Source: Massospora cicadina
Lineage: Eukaryota; Entomophthoromycota; Entomophthoromycetes; Entomophthorales; Entomophthoraceae
Direction of reading: 5' to 3'
Length of the DNA: 64,000 nucleotides
Assembly: GCA_022478985.1 (NCBI GenBank)
Contig: JAKSZP010000180.1
Span: 62,001 to 126,000 of the forward strand
Shown piece after piece: positions 49,190 to 60,060 of the stretch. Position numbers and translations under genes: made by a program. The first letter of the stretch is position 1, and the number at the start of each line of letters is the position of its first letter. The notes under the pieces were generated by a model. That model was not told the DNA's origin. It ran no database searches and saw nothing but the letters and a program-made list of their open reading frames with translations.

Positions 49190-52100
49190 TCATTCCCTTC
49201 AGGTAAGATTAGCACTACTATTTTTGGTAGATACTGGAGCCTCTGAGAATTTTATTGACCAAGACCTAGCCAACTACCTTGAACTTAGTTAATTTCAGGT
49301 GGTATGGTTAGGGGAGGGGCTTCTCAATGTATTCCACCCCTAAAGGTACTAGAGTTAGTGGAACATCAAGTGTGAAAGTATTTTTTGACGGACAGTTTTA
49401 CAAGAAATCAAAAACCTTTTGTACCTATTATTTTGAGTGAAGTGGTGGCAAAAGTTTGATGTTAAGACTAACTTGAATGACAATACTAAATCATTAACTT
49501 TTAATAATGGCCATGATTTAGTTGTCTCTTTGTCTTAGCTAACTCATAGAGTATCTGCCCCACTGGCCCAAGATCCACACACTCAGTCTTGCTCCTCTGC
49601 TGAAGCCATCTTTGGAGGTGCCCTTACCTTCCTGTTTGGAGGGTCTGGAATCTTTGTTTGATGCAGCTTCTATCAAGTAATTACCTGCTCATTTAGAGTT
49701 TGATTGCGAGTTTAAGTTCACTGTTGATTGGGTGCATATATCTTCCCCAATTTACATTTTTGCCCATATGAGAGGAAGCAGTATTAGATACCTGGGTTAA
49801 GGAGCAGTAGCCAGAAAGCGCAATTTTCAGCGTATCTCCCAGGTATGCTCCCCACTTCTCTTTGTATAGAAGGCCAATGGTATCTTATGTTTATGCATAG
49901 ATTATGGGAATCTCACCAACGTCACAGTACCAGACTTACATCCTATCCCACTGGACTCACAGATTGAATTCTATGTGGAGAAGGCAAGAGTATATTCCAA
50001 GTTGGATTGTTTAAATGCGTTCAATCAGATCCGGATAAAGAAGATCCAGGAGTGGTTGACCACATTCCATACCAGAAAAGGGATTTTCCATTTTTGGGTT
50101 ATGCCCTTTGGGATTAAAAGTGCCCTTGCTTTCTTTCAATGCTGTATTGATGCAGCTCTTGGGGACCTGCTGGGGTATGCGCAGAAGCTTATATGTATTC
50201 TATTTTGGTATTTTCCCCTGGCAATGAGTCCCATGCAGTACACCTTCATCAGGTGGTGGAGAATTTGAAGGCTGTTAACCTCATTCTGAAAATCAGTAAG
50301 TGCGAAATCCAAGTCCCAGGTCACATTTCTGGGCAACATCATGTTTGACCAAGGGCACATGATAAATTCAGACAAGGAGAAGGCAAATTATCATTGGTCC
50401 GCTTCAACTTCAATTATGGAATTGAGGAGTTTTTTGGGGACGTGTACATTCCTTAAGAAAATCACACTGAATCTTATTGAAGTTGCTGTGACTTTATATA
50501 AGGCGAGTGGGGCAAAAGTACTCCAGTGGTCCCCAACTTTGCAGGGTACCTTCCAAGCGGTAAAGTGTACTTTGCTGTCCACATCCATTCTTTGCCATGT
50601 TGACCCCAATAAAGAGTTATTGTTGCTTCAGATGAATCCAACTTCGCCATACCGGTGGCCCTATTATAAGTAGGCAAAGATGGAATAGAGCATCCGGCAG
50701 GATATTTTTCAGGAAGATGTCTTTGCCTGACTTAAACTATGCCATATATGATAAAGAGTTATTAGCAGTGGTTGAGGCGCTGACTTATTGGCGTCATCAC
50801 TTGCATGGCTCATCCCAACCTTTCTTTGTATTTACAGACCACCGTGCCTTGCTGTACTACCGCGCACATTATGTCTTGACCCCACGGAAAACACGCTGGC
50901 ATGAGACCCTAGCCCAATTTGTGTTTTCTTATGAGTTTACTAAGAACAAGTAGAATGGTTTGGCATATGCTTTGAGCCGCAACCCTGCACTAGCTTCTGA
51001 TCCTAAGGAGGTAGAGGTTCATAATACCCATTTGATGATTCCGCTGGTTAAAATTGTGTTTTTTTCCCTCATCCTCGGCAAAAGGGCCAGTGCTTGCTCC
51101 TCTGGAAAATGTGGAGGAATATGGTATGTTCAGAAAGGTAGTCCTTTCCCAGCCTTTGTCATTTGAATATACTATGGTCCTTGCTAAGAGCGCGTTAAAT
51201 TAGGAGTATTTTACCAGGGGTTTCATTGAAGGATGAGATGGTGTGGTTTGAGGGGCGCTTATGGAACCCGCTGGACCACTTTGCATAGAAATCATCTGGA
51301 ACCATCATGCCGGAATCACCATTGGTCATACTGGGAAGGCGAAGACTTTAGAGCTAATTTGCTGCACTTACAATTGGAAGAGGTTAGCAGCATGGGTGGG
51401 CAGGTATTTTAAAGAGTGCCTGGTCTTCATCCAAATAAAATTAAATTGCCAGATACTAGTAGGGTTGTTGGTACTAGTTTAAAGGGCTGAATGAACTTGG
51501 GCTTCTTTATCAGTGGATTTCATAGTGGAATTGCCTGTGTCTGATGGCTGCGATGGCATCATGGTAGTGGTGGACCTTTTTATGAGGTTCGCCCACTTTA
51601 TTACTTGCAAAACCACAGTAACTGCAGCTGAGATAGTTAGTCTCTTTGTCACTCTTGTGTTTGCTCTTCATAAGGGCCCTCAAGAAATAATTAGCAATTG
51701 GAAACTTCATTTTACCTCTGTATTTTGGAAATAGTTGTGTAAACTATTCAGATTCTCTCCTGCCATTCAACTGCCTATTACCCCCAATCAGATGGGCAGA
51801 CTGAAAGAGTGAACCAGTGCCTAGAACAGTTCTTGCAGTGTTACACCGCCGCAGATCGTTCAGATTGGGTTTCTCATCTCCCCATGGCCCAATTTAGTTA
51901 TAACAACGCCCAACATGCATCAATAGTTTTTCCTCCTTATTCGCCAGCTATGGCTTCAATCCCGCCTTCAACATGGAGCCCATCTGTGGATCCAAGGTGG
52001 AAGTGGTGATGGACTTTGCAAAAATGATCAAGAAAGCACACCCGGAGGTGAGCACAAATTTAGATGAGACCATGCAGGCTTACAAGGAGAACGCTGATGG

Positions 52101-52658
52101 TAAGAGATGAGTTGGACCAGCTTACAATGAAGGAGATCTCATGATGCTGGATGCTAAAAACATTTTAATCAAGCAACCATGCAAAAAACTAGGACCAAAG
52201 AGGATTGGGCCATACCGCTTTGTCAAAAAGGTGGGCTGCATTTCATATCAGTTGGATATCCCTCCCTCATTTTGCACTTTTTCTGTATTCCATGAAAGCA
52301 AGCTCATATTATTTAGGGCCACCCTTCAGAGACTCCCAAGGCTTATCTCGTGGATGGGGCGCTGGAGTATTAAGTGAAGAAGATTGTAGCCTCTCATCAG
52401 TTAAGAAGACTCGAGTATTTTGTATCCTGGAAGGAATTTGATGCAGCGAACAGTTGGGTTCCAGCGCATAACTGCACCCATGCCCAAGATCTAATTATAG
52501 CATCCCACGAGCATTTCCCTGAGGCCACAGGATCGAAGTTCAACCAAGCAATTGCTGCCATGAAGTTGGCCCCTGCCTACAAAAACTTTTTCTTGATAAA
52601 TGCCCCTGAAGGGGGGTGGAGCCCAAAAAGAGGGGAAGGTAATGTCATGTTTACATGA
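49190..52658 (+). pseudogene. Element D pol: protease, RT, RNase H, integrase, chromodomain (broken)
   Basis: Protease active site FLVDTGASENFID at about 49228. RT at 49975-50340 contains KLDCLNAFNQIRI and VMPFGIKSALAFF. The YxDD catalytic region reads MYSILVFS, so both catalytic Asp residues are gone. RNase H has NYAIYDKELLAVVEAL and FVFTDHRALLYY (50717-50953). The integrase has HHAGITIGHTGKAKT and then DFIVELPVSDG (51513 onward), with the Glu region at about 51.8 kb. GPY/F-like KLGPKRIGPYRF is at about 52.18 kb and the chromodomain (EYFVSWKEFD, NSWVPAHN) at 52374-52480. The last frame runs through the polypurine tract and stops inside the 3' LTR at 52656-52658. Confidence 0.87.
52625..52642 (+). 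promoter_or_regulatory. Element D polypurine tract
   Basis: AAAAAGAGGGGAAGGTAA directly precedes the TGTCATG start of the 3' LTR and is the plus-strand primer site for reverse transcription. Confidence 0.8.
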
Positions 52659-53532
52659 CCTTATTGAGGGCACCAGCAGCAAGGACAAGGCTGGGTGGCA
52701 GGAGGTCCAAAGGGTCAGATTGTGGGACCTTCTAGTCTTAGACCATATTGGATCAACGCTGGGTACAGGTTAGGTATGCCCAGGTTGGTACAAGTGAGGT
52801 GCCTAAGCCCAGCCCCTTGTTTTGGCTCTTATGCTAAAACAAATGAGTTTTTTATTAAACGATGATGGCTCAATCTGGTTAATTGGTGAATGGGGTTTTT
52901 TGGAACCCATTCTATTTATAAATTGCAAGCTCAGGTCAGGTCAACATCAATGAATCACTTGAGTAAGGTCAGTTTCAAAGTATGTTACCCTGTCAGATGG
53001 AAGCATGCACCTATTGGAGCACCAAGGCTTAATACCACTTTCTCTGATCTATGGTTTCCCCAAGTTGGCTTTACATATGTTTGCTCAAGACCAACCTTTC
53101 TCGCTGGTCATCGCCCCTAATAAAGTCCCTAGTCATTTTACGTTTTTCTATAGGTTGAATTGGGTAAACCTGTGCGCGGACCTCTTTGAGGAGGTCACAT
53201 GACATGTTAACCAATTTATTCTTTTAAAACTATTACAGCCCCAGGTACACCACTGGGCCTACCAGGTTCCCCCCAAACCCAGTCACCAGTGCACTCTAGC
53301 TCTGTGCAAAACTTGGTTATGAACTGCCCCTTGGGGCACAGCCTAGTTTTGCTGATTGCTTAATCTATATTTACTTTTACTGTGCTACACACCCTCGCCC
53401 TGTCACCTTAGCTCCAGCTCCCTCTGCTGGGCTATCTTTATGTTCACTCTGGTGACAAGTTCCCTTGCTTTAATCCATTGTTTTGTGCACCTTCAATCTG
53501 GGGACTGGAGGGTTATAGACACTCTCTTGACA
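52643..53532 (+). repeat. Element D 3' LTR
   Basis: 890 bp, TG...CA ended (TGTCATG ... CTCTTGACA). Partner of the split 5' LTR. It shares its ends with solo LTRs at 12916-13775 and 23560-24454. Confidence 0.93.
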
Positions 53533-53956
53533 TGCTAGGTATTTATAAACCATTTCAACTATCCACTATAGATTAGGGTTTCCAAACCAATCTCACCAAT
53601 CCTATATATATGATCAATTGGAGCCCTAATGGGCATTTCAAAGTAGGATCATTGGTTTATAATCTAGACCAACCTTTTTAACAATCCAGATGGGCTAGAA
53701 AGTCATCTAGGTTAAAATTATCATCCAAAGGTATAACCCCACCAGTGTGGTGGCCATCGAGGTACCTGAAATAAAGTCATCCATCTAAGCTTATTGTTTG
53801 GTAACCAATTCTCAACTCCCAAAATAATAAATTTTAATTGGGGTGTGAGCAAGTTGGGGGCAAGCCCTTGAAGCTAAAATGTCACCGTTCAAGCCAAGTT
53901 GACAAACCAAGGCCTATATCCTCTGCTACTGGTCAACCACCTAAAATGTGAGGGAG
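53533..53956 (+). repeat. Right copy of the duplicated flank of element D
   Basis: Starts TGCTA exactly at the end of the 3' LTR, runs parallel to 41005-41427, and reaches GGGAG at 53952-53956, where the left copy meets the LTR. Here the sequence instead continues into unrelated TACCCTAGG. Confidence 0.88.
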
Positions 53957-54915
53957 TACCCTAGGTTAGATGGTGGGCAACTGCTTCAAGTTTGACAAGT
54001 AGGATTTAGGCTCAAGATTATGCATAGATACCAGGTGCACCTTAACAACACCCTCCTCATATAAAGAACCAATAAAAAATGGTCCAAGTGGATAGTTTGC
54101 ATAAGCCTCAAGATCCAACCCATCTAATAACCATCATGTAACCAAGGTGGACTTGAAGCCCATATAATTGAACTTGGGAAGGCATGCCATTAACCTAACC
54201 CCATGGTCCATCAATTTATTGAGCTGATGGACCCCTACCTATTACATCCTCTCTAGATGGGCCCCCCAGATGAAATCACTCCCCAACTGCATCCTAGCAT
54301 GGCTATAAGTTTAACTTTGATGCCTTGAAGGGTAGATGGGGATGTAAGGTAGACTATCAACCAATGCTCCCCAAGGTGGTATGTACCAGCCCCCCAGAAT
54401 TGATTTTGATTTGCCATACCCCCATCAGCTGCTCCATGGCGCCCTGGGGGATAGTAAGGACCACTTTGGGAAGGTCTGAGATTGACCCACCCTAGATATT
54501 TGTCTAGCCTATGTAAAGCCAATACAATGGCACACCGGTAGCTTGCTGTGGTATAGGGTAAGGTTAACCAATGGCCCATCCTCCAATGGTTTCATACCAG
54601 ATCCTAGCATGCTATAGATAGATTAGTTTAGGAGTCCCCCTTCATGCCAATAGTTCAGGTATTAAGTAAAGAACTTTAAGAACACTGGGAAAATCTAAAT
54701 AGTATATTGTTTGTAGCTATATGCAGAAGGCAGGTTTATCTATAACCTGATTAGACTTTACCTAAAGATATTTATAGCTGAACCCATTTGAAAATGGGAA
54801 AGGGATACCAAAAAATAAATTATATGAGCCAGCCACAATATGAGCCTAGAGGCCACTTGATCAGGGTAGAGATGGCTTAGCTTGTGCTCAGGCCAGTTAA
54901 ATTAAATAATGAGTT
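53957..54915. other. Intergenic sequence 3' of SCY1; no gene seen
   Basis: It holds a 108-codon minus-strand frame (54579-54253) without recognisable motifs, which I do not support as a gene. Otherwise no repeat match inside the window. It should include the 3' untranslated region of SCY1 near its right end. Confidence 0.4.
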
Positions 54916-57900
54916 TTATTTTATAGAAGGGGTCAAACATCTCCCAATCTGAGCCAAGCTTGGGTGGGGAGTCTCTGGGGGCCTTAGGATCATGGGGCGA
55001 GTAGGTTTGACAATCTTGGTGGTGGGATTTGGAGACTGTTGGGAGGACTGTAAGGGATGGAGACCGTTTTGAAATTGGGGCTTAGGCAGTAGAACTGAGT
55101 TGGAGGGTTGGTTATGACAGGCTTCCTGCTTGAACATATCCTCCCATCCAACCGTATCTGATGCCTTGGAAGAAGAAGCTTTGAAAGCCAAGTTGGAAAG
55201 GTTAGCTTCAGGTTTTGTCACTAATTGGGTGGCAGGTGGAACAGTTTTAATGGAACCAGCTTCTTTTGAAGAGCCGTTAACAAGCATCTTAAAATCTAAA
55301 GGTGCAGGAGATTTCACTGAGGCTAAAGTATCAAAGGTTAGCCTAAACGTTAAAAGTACCATTTTGTAATACAGGGTGGTCCAAATTCCCTGAAGCCCTG
55401 ATCTTATCCGAGAGATCCTTTTGAAGCTTCTGGGAGAGTAGGTTGATGGATGCCATGAGCCTTTGGAACTGGAAGGCTCAGTATTTTTATAATAGAGGGT
55501 AACTCACCTGGGTTAGGTTGAAGTGAGGGTTGATGGAGAGCTTCCATAGTTCCGGCAGTATTTTACAGGCCACCGCTTCTGAGTCAAGATATTTGAGGCC
55601 CAAGGCTTGGTAAATGGCAAGCATAGCCAGCTGCACCCCCGGCTCCTTTGTTCTTGTATTCTGTAGGAGCGGCAAAAGCTTCTCGGAGATGATAGCCTTA
55701 TCCAAAATTTTGAGGAGGGCATGGAAGCACTCCAGTACCCCCACCTTAATGGTGAGAAGGTTGGTTCGGGCATACAGGGCTTGAATCCTTGGATACAGGG
55801 AGTTCTTAACCACGGCGTAATCCAATTGATCAACCAAAGCTGGGATGGTCCTTAACGCCTTGTCCTGAAGCGTAGAGTCCTGACTCTCTAATGAAGCATA
55901 CACGCATGGGAGGAAATGGTCTTTAAATTCGGCAACTGACATTTTAGGGATCAGAGGCACCAGGCAATCCAGCAAGCTAGCTAGGACAGGGGGCGGCCCT
56001 TTAACAGCGTAGGCCAACCTAAGAGCCGGGGCCGCCAACTCTGAAAACTCAAGTACGGTGAGCCTGTCGGTGATGAAAACGATGTTGGGCAGGGTGTGAG
56101 GGAGGAGTTCAGTCGCCTTGGTTTCCTCCAGCAGGGCGGGGAGGATCTGGACACCACGCGTTAGCTATTGGGGTTGCCCTACCTTCTTCAGGAGAAGCCG
56201 CTCTGGGAATTGTGGCAAGATGTCCCTTAGGCCCAAAAAGAAGTTCACCTTGTGCTCCGGGGGGTGCCCCGCCAGTGTCTCGAGAAACCGCATCGTCTTC
56301 ACCAGCAGGTTGTCAAACGCTGGTGAGCTCTCGATCGCATTGGCGCTTGGGCGCTCAGAAGGCTGGCGAGCAGTCAACTTCCGTACGAGGGCTGGGATGG
56401 TAAGCCCCAACGGAGGGTGGATAATCAGTTACCTTCAAAAGGCTTTGGCGTGTTGTCAAGTGGCAGAGTGTTCAGGCGAGCCACCGCGTTGCGATACGTC
56501 AACAGGTTGTTGCGTGTTTTAAGAAGCGCCTTGCCCGAATTGAAGACTGCGTATATCAAACAGCCCAAAGCGAAGAGATCCCCTTCGAAGCACCGGTGAC
56601 TATCAAGGACGAACTCGGGCGCAGCGTAATCAAGGTTCTGTTGGCATGACGGCGGCAAATTCGAGTCATGCTCAAAATAGGTCACCTGGGCTGTCTCATC
56701 ATTACTGTATTGAAGATAGGTGCAGAATCCAAAGCTGATGGTTTAGCACCGATACCGTATAGCTTACCCGCCAAGTTTCCAATCTCCTTCGGGGGTTATA
56801 AAGAGGGCGCTGGGGGTGACGTTGCCGTGCACAAGCTTGGCATCGTTGTGGCAGAATTGGAGAGCCTTCGTCAGCTGTAGCAAACCTTTCTGGATCTAGG
56901 TTTGCTTAGTGGCAGCACGTGAAGCTTTAAAACCTCGAGCGCGTCCAGCTGGTAGTCGGTATCGACGCTTAGGTCGTGGGCAAGCAAGTTGCTCAGGCAT
57001 ATCTGTAGCGGTTCGGCCGCAAAGGTCAAGGAGAGCCGGGTCTCCTCGACCGACTCCGTCACTCGCAAACTGAACCAAGTCAGCCGTTCGCTCCTAGAGA
57101 TAAACTTACATGTAAGGGTGCCTCAGCCTTGAGAGTTGGCTAGCCTAATAACAAACCAAATCAGAATCTGATTTCAAAAAAGGCCAAGCAGTTCGGCAGT
57201 TCAACTAACCCAGGGCAGCCTTATAAAATATATGCTATTCTACTTTAATCCAAATATAAAGAGCTCAACAGTCTTAAAAACTACTCAATTCCGCGTAACG
57301 TTCTCAACAAAGATGCGTGGTTAAACGGAGTCTTAAACATTGAAGTATAAATCGACTTTAACTAGTCCCCGAACTTTGAACAGATTGCCGAACCGATAAC
57401 TCTTTCAAATGGTGTCTACACTAAACTTTAACTGGCCCGAACCGCATATTAACTTTTATAGCAAACTATAGCTCAACTGAGTTGTAACAACTCCCGGCCT
57501 ATGTTGCGGGTTCTAGTATCCAACGCCCTTAAACCAAAATCTATTCGGGCCTTTATAATCTAAACCCGCAATTAAAATCGGGTGGGCAACCCAATAACCT
57601 AGACGGTGAAAGGGTAAACCCTACATCCCAACGAGCTACAGGTTAGCCCGATACCCAAGCGTATTAAACTACTTTACCAATTTAATCGTAAAAAACAAGG
57701 CGAACAAAGAGGAATACCTCACTTTTAAGCATCTCGAAGACCTTATCCGAGAGTTTAGTTTTGTTGGACGTCGCGGAGGTTTTGAACGCGTTTAAATTTT
57801 CAGCCGCCCCCTCTCGTAAACCTGAGATGATAAGAAACAGTAATTTAAAAGTTAAGGATAACCCTAGGAAGAGTTATACGACTACAAAAAGGATACAAAT

Positions 57901-58040
57901 ACTGCGACCGACCTTTCAATATTCGACCGCCTGGTTCCCTTATGGATCCGCCATAACCCTGAATAACTTATGGGGGTTCGGGATAGCTCATAATCTCGGG
58001 TGATGGCGTTCCCCAAAACCATCTGTTTAAACAGATCCAT
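54916..58040 (-). CDS. SCY1: SCY1/SCYL2-family pseudokinase with HEAT repeats, ten exons, intact
   Basis: Exons on the minus strand: 58040-57897, 57810-57718, 57144-57110, 57069-56934, 56889-56768, 56734-56433, 56391-56183, 56146-55508, 55468-55360, 55322-54916. They total 2196 nt, 731 residues plus stop, with no internal stop, and every intron is GT-AG. Residues 1 to about 290 are a protein-kinase fold lacking catalytic motifs: VHGN (156-159) replaces the HRD loop and GFG (177-179) replaces DFG. The ARQPSERPSA helix precedes a HEAT-type alpha-solenoid (about 300-590). A Pro, Ser and Lys-rich tail ends the protein. The family (yeast Scy1, animal SCYL2) works in clathrin-linked trafficking between Golgi and endosome, not catalysis. 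The start ATG (58040-58038) gives MDLFKQMVLGNAITRDYE, the usual family opening. The least certain junction is exon 1 to exon 2. It is the only intact gene in the window. Confidence 0.9.
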
Positions 58041-59224
58041 CGCAATAGTTCACGATCAAGTTGAAAAGGGTAGGTAAGGCTTGAAGGAGGTGCTAGAAGC
58101 TGAAAGGTTTTTACTCAAGTACCCAAGTTGCTAAACCTGGGTTCTTTAGTTAAGTTATAACCCTAACTTTAATTTATCTTGACAGGTTTAAACTCTTAAG
58201 TAATAAAATCACCGACCTTTACCGGAAAACCAAAATTAAACTCAAAGCTGCAGTACCGTATCTTCAGTTAACCGGTTAAAATACCCTATCTTACCAGTAG
58301 ATGATAGCCACTCTAACAGTTTATACGAGTGTCCAATACCAGTTGATCTAGTCATTTTTAATCTCGGACTGTAAACTAGTCACCCCACTCCAAAATTAAA
58401 AACCGGCTGCACGAATTTTATCATCCAATGGAACAAACACAACTTTGAAACAAGTTGATAGAACTAAAATCATCTATAGATGAGTGTCGACAATTGCAAG
58501 TCCAAAATTGTAAAAAGAGTGTTTTGGATGAAAGTGGTAATAAAATCAGCCAAAAGACCCTGGTCAATTCCCATTGGAATCTCTCAATTGGGGTAACACT
58601 TCTATTAATACTCAGGCAAAAACCTCAAGTTTGGGAAGTCAGATTGTACCAAATCATCAGCCAAATCTGGGGAGCCATTCTGAGGTCCCACCCCTCTTAC
58701 AGCAAATATAGCACAACCAATACCACAGAGACCAGCCCCTTTTATAGGGTTGGAAGGGGTCCTGCAAGGTGAAAATATTTTCATACCCAATGCTTGGGTA
58801 AAATTTATAAAAGCATTACCTCATAGATATATCCTACCTGCAATCGACTTTCCATCGGCTGTTTCACCAATGTGAGGTGATTCTCCAGAGATCCAATAAG
58901 TCAAATCCTTATATTCCCTAATTTATATATTACTAAGCAATCCAAATTTCATATTGATTTCCCTTTGAACCTTGATATAGTTTAAATACAAACTGCTAGT
59001 TATTGAAAAGGTTCACTTCTTATACCCCATATTGCAACCTAATATAAAGTATATTAAACTAACTTTTTATTATTTTAATATTACTATTATTTTAAAAATA
59101 AGTGATTAAATTGCCTTTTAAAAATATTTATCCTAGCAGTTAAGAAATATAAATCTCCTGCATTAACAGATAAAATTTAGGGACAAACATACCAGCAAGC
59201 ACAACAAAATCTTAATTTCCAACA
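58041..59224 (+). repeat. SCY1 5' flank grading into the 5' LTR of element F (LTR start not resolved)
   Basis: The LTR must end at 59224 (TTCCAACA) because a primer-binding site follows at 59227. Its partner lies outside the window, so the start cannot be placed; it is probably between about 58.1 and 58.5 kb. A 105-codon frame at 58455-58772 falls inside this stretch and has no recognisable motif. The SCY1 promoter must lie between its ATG (58040) and the LTR. Confidence 0.55.
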
Positions 59225-59226
59225 AG

Positions 59227-59245
59227 TGGTGCTCACTACAGGGGG
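59227..59245 (+). promoter_or_regulatory. Element F primer-binding site
   Basis: TGGTGCTCACTACAGGGGG begins with the TGG expected to pair with a tRNA CCA end and is two bases from the LTR end. It is the best-preserved copy of the site shared with elements B and E. Confidence 0.82.
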
Positions 59246-59278
59246 TAGTATGCTACAAAAACTATTATTAAAAAAATA

Positions 59279-59610
59279 GGAAAAAAGAACCTCCTTTAAA
59301 AAGCTCTAAAAAGTATGAAATAATCAAGAAATTATGCCTCTTCAATAAACCTTTTTTTGAAATTGGCACCATCTTCCAACCTGACTTAAGAATTTTGCTC
59401 ACAAATATAATTTATATTTAATATCTGGATTGGGTTCAAATATAAACTATAAGCAACTTAGAATATACAGGGCTGAGTATATATATTATAAATGCCTATT
59501 ATAAGTCAGTTAAAATATGGTGCCAACTTCAAAAAGGTTTTATTGAGGAGGCATAATTTCTTGATTATTTCATACTTTTTAGAGCTTTTTTAATGGAGGT
59601 TCTTTTTTCC
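59279..59610. repeat. Foldback element: 93 bp inverted repeats around a 146 bp loop
   Basis: The left arm 59279-59371 and right arm 59518-59610 are reverse complements with only a handful of differences. Both arms contain a GGTTCTTTTTTCC end and a TGGTGCCAA end (as read on the appropriate strand). It looks like a MITE-type insertion or an inverted duplication in the leader of F. No transposase ORF is present. Confidence 0.88.
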
Positions 59611-59715
59611 CAAAAAATTTGAGAAAGTTCTTTTTTCCTAAAAACTTTACCTTCTGTTCTTTTTCCCCCAAAAAATTAGTGCATTTTTAAAAGTGGCTCT
59701 TTTTTCTACAATCTA
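59599..59715 (+). repeat. Degenerate repeat, about 28-29 bp spacing, of a GTTCTTTTTTCC-type motif
   Basis: Copies begin near 59599, 59627, 59656 and 59695, each a T/C-rich run; the first three are followed by an A-run. It starts within the right arm of the foldback element and continues beyond it. Confidence 0.6.
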
Positions 59716-59939
59716 TTAAATATTTTTTTAGTACTAACAATCTATTAAATATTACTATCTCTATATATCATTTTTGACCCCTACTATTTCTCTATAAAAT
59801 TAAAACTTATTGTATATATATTATATATAGTACTTATAAGCAAATATGCCTATAATTTATTTTACTAAATTTAGTTAATTTTATTGGTTAAATTATATTA
59901 AAAATTTTGATCACCATCTACAATACTTCATTTTTTTTA

Positions 59940-60060
59940 TTTGAGGTAGGTTGACCTTGGGACAAATATACCACACCAAGAATTTTTCTAGTCAGTGCAG
60001 GTTTCAAACTCAAAGCCTGCGCTAAAGAGGAAGCAGTTTTATCTGCCAGGCTAACCACCC
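59940..60060 (-). other. tRNA-like segment, possible SINE head or tRNA pseudogene
   Basis: On the minus strand GTGGTTAGCCTGGCAG resembles an A box, and about 35 nt later GAGTTTGAAACCTGC resembles a B box. GCAGG and CCTGC flank the latter as a T-arm-like stem. The first A/B spacing suits a tRNA-derived RNA polymerase III promoter. The acceptor stem is not convincing and no tail or target duplication was defined. Confidence 0.35.

Larger units (their letters stand above)
41428..53532 (+). mobile_element. Element D: full-length plus-strand chromovirus, 5' LTR split by a LINE
   Basis: Both LTRs begin TGTCATGTTTACATGACC. The 3' copy is 52643-53532 (890 bp) and the 5' copy is 41428-41488 plus 47581-48411 (892 bp). 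Between them are gag, protease, RT, RNase H, integrase and chromodomain. The purine tract AAAAAGAGGGGAAGGTAA precedes the 3' LTR. The flanking pentamers do not match (GGGAG left, TGCTA right), which together with the duplicated flank suggests the element is a recombinant of two insertions. Two solo LTRs of this family occur at 12916 and 23560. Coding regions are broken. Confidence 0.9.

Noticed and set aside
54253..54579. 108-codon minus-strand ORF downstream of SCY1
   Set aside because: No motif, no homologue in the window, no intron or start context to support it.
55130..55369. 79-codon plus-strand ORF
   Set aside because: Antisense shadow of the last SCY1 exon.
57761..58003. 80-codon plus-strand ORF
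   Set aside because: It is antisense to exons 1 and 2 of SCY1, whose frame is coherent over the whole gene.
59700..59900. AT-rich stretch with repeated CTATTAAATATT considered as an origin or centromere-like repeat
   Set aside because: Only two short copies; it is ordinary AT-rich leader sequence of element F.
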